From Verrucomicrobia bacterium UBA6015 (GTDB lineage Bacteria; Verrucomicrobiota; Kiritimatiellia; UBA8416): 20,123 nucleotides of DNA. The translations under genes and the position numbers were made by a program. Positions 16,186 to 20,123 of the stretch are shown piece by piece. The stretch covers positions 1-20,123 of the forward strand of contig DIZZ01000233.1 of the NCBI GenBank assembly GCA_002428045.1, given 5' to 3'. How positions within the stretch are numbered: position 1 is the stretch's first letter; every line of letters starts with the position of its first letter. The notes under the pieces were generated by a model. The model was not told the DNA's origin and ran no database searches. It saw only the letters and a list, made by a program, of their open reading frames with translations.

Positions 16186-17085
16186 TTACGAAGGCGATTG
16201 CTCCAGTATCGCTCGCCGCATTTGGCGGTTGACCGGTGTCTCGATGCCTGCGTGCTCGGCGGCATCGATGATCGCGCCGGTAATCGATGCGATTTCTGTC
16301 CGGCGTCCGCATTCAATGTCTCGAAGCATCGACGACCGGTTGAGTGCCGTTCCGGCGCAGACGCTGTCGACCACTTGCTGGAGCGTGGCGTCGCTGAACC
16401 CGATGCCGATGGCATTGGCGACAGTCACGGCTTCGCTGACGATCTGGCGGGTGAGGGGCGCGGCCTCGGGGTGGGTGAGCAGTTCGCCATTGGTGATCCG
16501 GAACAGGGCGGTCAACGGATTGATGGCCGCGTTGACGATCAGCTTTTTCCAAAGCATCGCCTGCAGATCGGCTTCCTCCTGGCACGCCATCCCCGCCTTG
16601 GCAAAAATCCGCGTGATCTGCGCCACGGCCTGCGGATCGCCACTGGCCAGTGCCAGCTTGCAACGCCCCGCTCCGCTGCAGCGCACATGCCCGACGGTGT
16701 CCATGCGTGAGCCCATGTCGGTAACGCCCGCCACGAGGGCCTTGGCCTTCAGTGGCTGCAGTTGCTCAATGTTACCGAGGCCGTTTTGCAGTGTTAGCAC
16801 GATGCTTGATGAGGAACCATGAGACATCAGGGCATGGCAGACATTGCCGGTATCGAAGGCCTTCACGCAAACGACGATGACTGCTGCTCTGGCCGCTAGC
16901 GACGGATCACAGGTGACGAGGGGCATCGCCGTCCAGCAGGATCCCCCTTCGTCCACCGTGATTCCAGTTTTTGCCAGATGCTCCGCCCGGTCCCGGCGAT
17001 GGTCAAGCAGGCAGACACCCACCCCCGCCCTGCACAGCCGTGCGGCGACGAGTGACCCGACCGCGCCGGGGCCGATGACGGCCAT
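16186..17085 (-). CDS. panE: 2-dehydropantoate 2-reductase-like NADPH oxidoreductase
   Basis: A 299-residue member of the ketopantoate reductase family. GPGAVG (5-10) is the dinucleotide-binding turn, LTLQNGLGN (98-106) the central motif, WKKLIVNAAINPLTAL (179-194) carries the catalytic Lys181 and the conserved Asn, and SSMLRDIECGRRTEI marks the C-terminal substrate domain. Family enzymes make pantoate for coenzyme A, but many paralogues have other substrates. ATG 17085 gives a slightly short first strand; a GTG at 17109, right behind the TAG of the preceding gene, would add eight residues and is a serious alternative. Its place behind two methionine-synthase-like genes is unusual. Confidence 0.85.
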   Translation of the reverse strand: MAVIGPGAVGSLVAARLCRAGVGVCLLDHRRDRAEHLAKTGITVDEGGSCWTAMPLVTCDPSLAARAAVIVVCVKAFDTGNVCHALMSHGSSSSIVLTLQNGLGNIEQLQPLKAKALVAGVTDMGSRMDTVGHVRCSGAGRCKLALASGDPQAVAQITRIFAKAGMACQEEADLQAMLWKKLIVNAAINPLTALFRITNGELLTHPEAAPLTRQIVSEAVTVANAIGIGFSDATLQQVVDSVCAGTALNRSSMLRDIECGRRTEIASITGAIIDAAEHAGIETPVNRQMRRAILEQSPS

Positions 17086-17110
17086 GTCGTGATGCAGTCC
17101 GTTTCCCACG

Positions 17111-18133
17111 CTAGTCCAGCAGGCCTTCGCGTGATGCCGCGATATACTCCATGCCGTACTCGTCTTCGCCCAGCAGCAGGGCGCTGGCCAGCTTGTAGGG
17201 GGTGGAGGTCTTGTCGATGCCGTTGAGGATCTTGATGTTGATCTGCATCGGGTCGACAATTCCGCCATCGCCACCCGCCTCGCAGCAGAGCAGCGTGTAG
17301 ACCTGGTTGATCAGTTTGCGACTGGGCATGCCGAAGGAGATGTTGCTCAGCCCTGCCACGATATGCACCTCCGGACCGTATTTACCGCGAATGGCGCGGA
17401 CGGTGTCCAGGAACCGCCGTCCATTTTCGCCGTCCGTGGAGATGGGGAATACCAGCGGGTCGAAGTGCATCGCTGCCTTGTCGAATCCGGCCTTGACGAG
17501 GATCTGGTAGATGGCGTCGATATTGGCCATCCGCTCCTCCGTGGTGTTGGGAAGCCCTTCTGCACCGGCGGCGGAGGCGATCACGACGGCATTGGCCGCC
17601 TTGGCGATCGCCCCGGCGTCGGTCCGTTCGAGCGACACCGAATTAACCATAGGGCGTCCCCGTTTCGGGTCGCAGGCGTCCAGTCCGGCTTTCAGGATCT
17701 CGAGGTTCGAGGAATCGATGCTCATGGGGATTGACACGGCCTGCTGGACCACATCGACCGTCCATTTCATCAGGGTCACCCGTTCCGCGACGTCCGTGCT
17801 GAACTCATCCACGTTGATGTCGAGGTAGGTGGCCCCGGCCTTTTCCTGTTGGCGTGCCAGGTTCTGGAGGTAGTCCTTGCCAGCCGCCTGATCCGCGCCG
17901 CTGCCGTAGACGCCCTGCCAGATGGCCACGGCGCAATGCTTGACCTTGCCAGCCGCCCAGTCGGCACGACTCGTGAAGGTCTCGGGAACAGGAAGCTGTT
18001 TTTCCGCCCCGGTCGCCTTGTAGTAAATCGCGTACTTGCCGTCGCCTCCGGGTTTGCAGAACGCGCCGTCAACCTTGAAAATACGGGTGCAGTGGATGTT
18101 TTCGCCGACGGATACAAACGTGCTGATGCTCAT
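17111..18133 (-). CDS. Stand-alone pterin-binding methyltransferase (MetH folate-domain-like)
   Basis: A 340-residue protein with the dihydropteroate synthase-like barrel of methyltetrahydrofolate:corrinoid methyltransferases. It shows GENIHCTRIF (10-19), YLDINVDEFSTD (compare LDVNAG), MSIDSSN, MVNSVSLE, FDPLVFPIST and GLSNISFGMP. These match the folate domain of MetH and of AcsE-like enzymes. It is longer than AcsE because of an insertion of about 60 residues after the first strand. The SD AGGA lies eight bases before the ATG, 20 bases after the homocysteine methyltransferase gene. Together with that gene it would supply the methyl group for methionine formation through a corrinoid protein that is not seen here. 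Confidence 0.88.
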   Translation of the reverse strand: MSISTFVSVGENIHCTRIFKVDGAFCKPGGDGKYAIYYKATGAEKQLPVPETFTSRADWAAGKVKHCAVAIWQGVYGSGADQAAGKDYLQNLARQQEKAGATYLDINVDEFSTDVAERVTLMKWTVDVVQQAVSIPMSIDSSNLEILKAGLDACDPKRGRPMVNSVSLERTDAGAIAKAANAVVIASAAGAEGLPNTTEERMANIDAIYQILVKAGFDKAAMHFDPLVFPISTDGENGRRFLDTVRAIRGKYGPEVHIVAGLSNISFGMPSRKLINQVYTLLCCEAGGDGGIVDPMQINIKILNGIDKTSTPYKLASALLLGEDEYGMEYIAASREGLLD

Positions 18134-18153
18134 TTTTCAATTCCTGGGTTGTG

Positions 18154-19059
18154 TTATTTTTTCTTCGCTTGATTGAGATGGTCAACGGCCTTGCGGATGG
18201 CGGTGATATGTGCTGGCGTGGTGCCGCAGCAGCCCCCGATGATGTTGGCACCGGCGGCGACCAGGGCCGGGGCGTGGGCTGCCATGTCCGCCGGGGTCTC
18301 GGGAAAGACATCGACCCCGTTCTGGTTCACGGGCATGCCGGCATTCGCATGGACCAGGATCGGGGTTGTAGGGGCTGCCGCCCGCAGTTCCGCGATGATC
18401 GGGATCATGCGTTCACTGCCATTGCCGCAGTTGGTGCCGATGATGTCAGCCCCGGCCTCGATCAGGGGCGCGACGATGTCGGCGGGGCCGATGCCCATCA
18501 TGGTCCGGTATTCGCCTTGCACGGTTCGCTCGAAGGTGAAGGTGCAGATGATTTCAAGCCGGGTGTTCTCCTTGACCGCACGCACCGCGCAACGGGCTTC
18601 GTCGAGATCGGCGAAGGTCTCGATACAGCACGCATCGGCACCGCCTGCCTCCATCGCCGTGGCCTGTTCGGCAAACGCATCGTAAAGTTCGTCCTCGGTC
18701 ACATCGCCCATCAGCAGCAGTTTTCCGGTGGGTCCGATCGAGGCAATCACATGTGCCTGGTCGCCGGCGGCCTCGCGCGATAGCCGTGCGGCAGCGGTAT
18801 TGATCTGCGCCGTCATAGCCTCCAGTCCATAATGCTTCAACTTGAACCGGCTGCCCCCGAAACTATTGGATTCCACCATCTGCGCCCCTGCCGCGATATA
18901 GGCTTCGGCGATGGATCTGACAATCTCGGGCCGCTCCAGGTTCCACAACTCGGGACAGGAGCCTGGGCGTAGCCCGTGCTTGTGGAGAAAGGTTCCCCAA
19001 GCCCCGTCCGACACCAGGATCCCGCCCGCCGCTATCTTGCTTCTAATCGTTATTTTCAT
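18154..19059 (-). CDS. Stand-alone homocysteine S-methyltransferase domain protein
   Basis: A 301-residue protein equal in extent to the homocysteine-binding module of MetH. VSDGAWGTFL forms the first strand. GTNCGNG (Cys211) and GGCCGTTP (Cys277, Cys278) are the three zinc ligands that activate the homocysteine thiol. There is no folate, cobalamin or reactivation domain in the same chain. It is the first gene of a minus-strand operon with the pterin methyltransferase. ATG 19059 is preferred because a promoter ends there; an ATG at 19071 is inside that promoter. Neither has an SD. Methionine synthesis is most likely; a role in another corrinoid methyl transfer is possible. Confidence 0.87.
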   Translation of the reverse strand: MKITIRSKIAAGGILVSDGAWGTFLHKHGLRPGSCPELWNLERPEIVRSIAEAYIAAGAQMVESNSFGGSRFKLKHYGLEAMTAQINTAAARLSREAAGDQAHVIASIGPTGKLLLMGDVTEDELYDAFAEQATAMEAGGADACCIETFADLDEARCAVRAVKENTRLEIICTFTFERTVQGEYRTMMGIGPADIVAPLIEAGADIIGTNCGNGSERMIPIIAELRAAAPTTPILVHANAGMPVNQNGVDVFPETPADMAAHAPALVAAGANIIGGCCGTTPAHITAIRKAVDHLNQAKKK

Positions 19060-19066
19060 GCGTATG

Positions 19067-19096
19067 AACATAACGGTTGTTCAATCCAAACGTCAA
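19067..19096 (-). promoter_or_regulatory. Promoter of the split methionine synthase operon
   Basis: On the minus strand TTGACG (19096-19091), an 18-base spacer and TATGTT (19072-19067) lie directly before the homocysteine methyltransferase gene. The expected start, about 19060, is next to the ATG at 19059, so the transcript could be leaderless. The -10 match is four of six. Confidence 0.45.
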
Positions 19097-19141
19097 GCCA
19101 TGAAATTTTCAGGCCGCGCCATGATACGCTTGCTTTTCTAT

Positions 19142-19175
19142 CCGGCATTTAATAGCTTGACCCATTAAATGCTGG
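19142..19175. repeat. Inverted repeat in the divergent intergenic region
   Basis: Arms 19142-19153 and 19164-19175 (CCGGCATTTAAT and ATTAAATGCTGG) are reverse complements except for one G/T position, with a 10-base spacer. The arm centres are 22 bases apart, about two helical turns, which suits an operator for a dimeric regulator. It lies just upstream of the DUF1638 gene (ATG 19186). No U-run follows, so it is not an intrinsic terminator. Confidence 0.55.
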
Positions 19176-19185
19176 GGTTTAACAC

Positions 19186-20123
19186 ATGTCATTAAACGAA
19201 ACGCTAGACGTGACGCCGTTGGAATCACCGATTGATGTGATTGCCTGTGGGGTGCTGGCCGCTGATCTCAAGCACATCGTGCATGGGCGCGGAGTGGATA
19301 TCCGTCTCCATTTCCTCCCCGGTGGGTTGCATGCATCGCCTGAACTGCTTCATGTTGAGCTGCAAAAGATGATTGATCTCGTTAGTCAGGCGGATCCGCC
19401 AGCCTCCCGGATTGTCATCGGGTACGGGGTATGCGGTCGCGGTACGGTGAATCTGAAGGCGCGGGGCATTCCCCTTGTGATACCCCGTGTACATGACTGC
19501 ATAGCGCTTTTCCTGGGCTCCGATGCGGAGTATCACCGGCAATTCGCGGCGCACCCCGGCACCTATTACCTGTCGGCTGGCTGGGTCGAGGAGAAAGGCG
19601 ACGGTGGCCCGCGTCGCAATATGGGGTCGGATGCCTCGGCCCATCCGCTGTACACCACCTACGAGCAATTGTCGGAGGCGTATGGCGCGGATAATGCCGA
19701 CTACATCCAGGCGTTCATGCAAAGCTGGACACGTAACTATACACGGTCCGCCTTCATCGACACCGGTATTGGCAAACAGAAGTCACGCTATGCTGATCAG
19801 GCGCGTGAAATGGCGGGGCGTTTCGGTTGGGAATATGCCCATCTGGCGGGCACGCATGACCTGTTGACCGAGGCACTGACCACAACCCGCACCACGGAGG
19901 CGATTCTCGTTGTGCCGCCCGGCGCGGTAACCTGCTACGACGCCATCCGCCGCCGTCTCGATTGCTCTGCCACCGTGACGGCAACACCCCGGGCCGATGG
20001 TCGGGTGGATGGCAGGTCAACGCTTGCCGGGGGAGGGGGCGAGCCCTGTGTCTGCGCCACCATGCAGCGGCACGGGATCGGCCTTGGCATCGATGCCGGT
20101 GGCACCTATACCGATGCGGTGCT
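19186..20123 (+). CDS. DUF1638 domain fused to a hydantoinase/ASKHA-type ATPase (partial)
   Basis: The frame is open from ATG 19186 to the right edge, giving 312 codons. Residues about 15-245 form a DUF1638 domain: IDVIACGVLAADL, RIVIGYGVCGRGT, IPRVHDCIALFLGS and TYYLSAGWVEE are typical, with the conserved Cys residues of GVCG and HDC. After a Gly-rich linker the sequence GIGLGIDAGGTYTDAV (from about residue 296) starts a new domain. It matches the N-terminal phosphate-1 motif of hydantoinase A/oxoprolinase and the wider ASKHA ATPases. DUF1638 proteins occur next to corrinoid methyltransferases, and ASKHA ATPases such as RamA or RACo reactivate oxidised corrinoid proteins. A weak SD (GGGG, spacer 8) precedes it. 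Confidence 0.8.
   Translation, partial: MSLNETLDVTPLESPIDVIACGVLAADLKHIVHGRGVDIRLHFLPGGLHASPELLHVELQKMIDLVSQADPPASRIVIGYGVCGRGTVNLKARGIPLVIPRVHDCIALFLGSDAEYHRQFAAHPGTYYLSAGWVEEKGDGGPRRNMGSDASAHPLYTTYEQLSEAYGADNADYIQAFMQSWTRNYTRSAFIDTGIGKQKSRYADQAREMAGRFGWEYAHLAGTHDLLTEALTTTRTTEAILVVPPGAVTCYDAIRRRLDCSATVTATPRADGRVDGRSTLAGGGGEPCVCATMQRHGIGLGIDAGGTYTDAV

Noticed and set aside
19072..19185. SAM or cobalamin riboswitch before the methionine genes
   Set aside because: The space is short and no conserved riboswitch core (for example a B12-box) was seen; only the inverted repeat stands out.
1..20123. CRISPR arrays, insertion sequences, prophage genes
   Set aside because: No regularly spaced direct repeats, transposase, integrase or phage structural genes were found.

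Overview
The window reads as a piece of a GC-rich (mostly 55-65 %) bacterial chromosome. A secreted PQQ-type beta-propeller protein, an ABC-2 exporter, DUF1015, DUF1638 and corrinoid-linked one-carbon genes together suggest a Gram-negative, probably anaerobic lineage. A PVC-type bacterium (Kiritimatiellota, Lentisphaerota or Verrucomicrobiota) would fit, but this is inference from gene families only. Coding density is very high. No gap reaches 300 bases; the largest are about 145 bases (12714-12857) and about 115 bases (19072-19185), and no convincing intrinsic terminator was seen in any gap.

Left part (1-4697, minus strand). The 5' end of an unidentified gene (1-93) lies downstream of a secreted beta-propeller protein that has its own TATAAT promoter. 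A three-gene ABC exporter operon with overlapping reading frames follows: membrane-anchored protein, ATPase, permease. Its promoter sits back to back with that of the next, divergent operon and both share one TTGACAA -35 box.

Middle (4775-12713, plus strand, then tRNA). A two-PAS protein without an output domain overlaps a DUF1015 gene; argC follows. A type III restriction-modification pair comes next. Its methyltransferase has a low-GC core in the target-recognition region, and the last 19 codons of the restriction gene lie antisense inside a tRNA-Leu(GAG) gene.

Accessory stretch (12858-16165). A family 2 glycosyltransferase converges, with overlapping stop codons, on a minus-strand operon with a near-consensus promoter. 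That operon reads Panacea-like antitoxin, MazF/PemK-like protein, then a small soluble histidine kinase. The first two look like a toxin-antitoxin pair of lower GC than its flanks.

Right part (16186-20123). A minus-strand operon encodes a stand-alone homocysteine S-methyltransferase, a stand-alone pterin-binding methyltransferase and a ketopantoate-reductase-like enzyme. A divergent gene, cut by the window end, fuses a DUF1638 domain to the beginning of a hydantoinase/ASKHA-type ATPase. This looks like a split methionine synthase with a candidate corrinoid reactivator. The corrinoid-binding subunit is not in the window.

The two best candidates for an undescribed system are (a) the Panacea / MazF-like / histidine kinase operon and (b) the split methionine synthase with the DUF1638-ATPase fusion.
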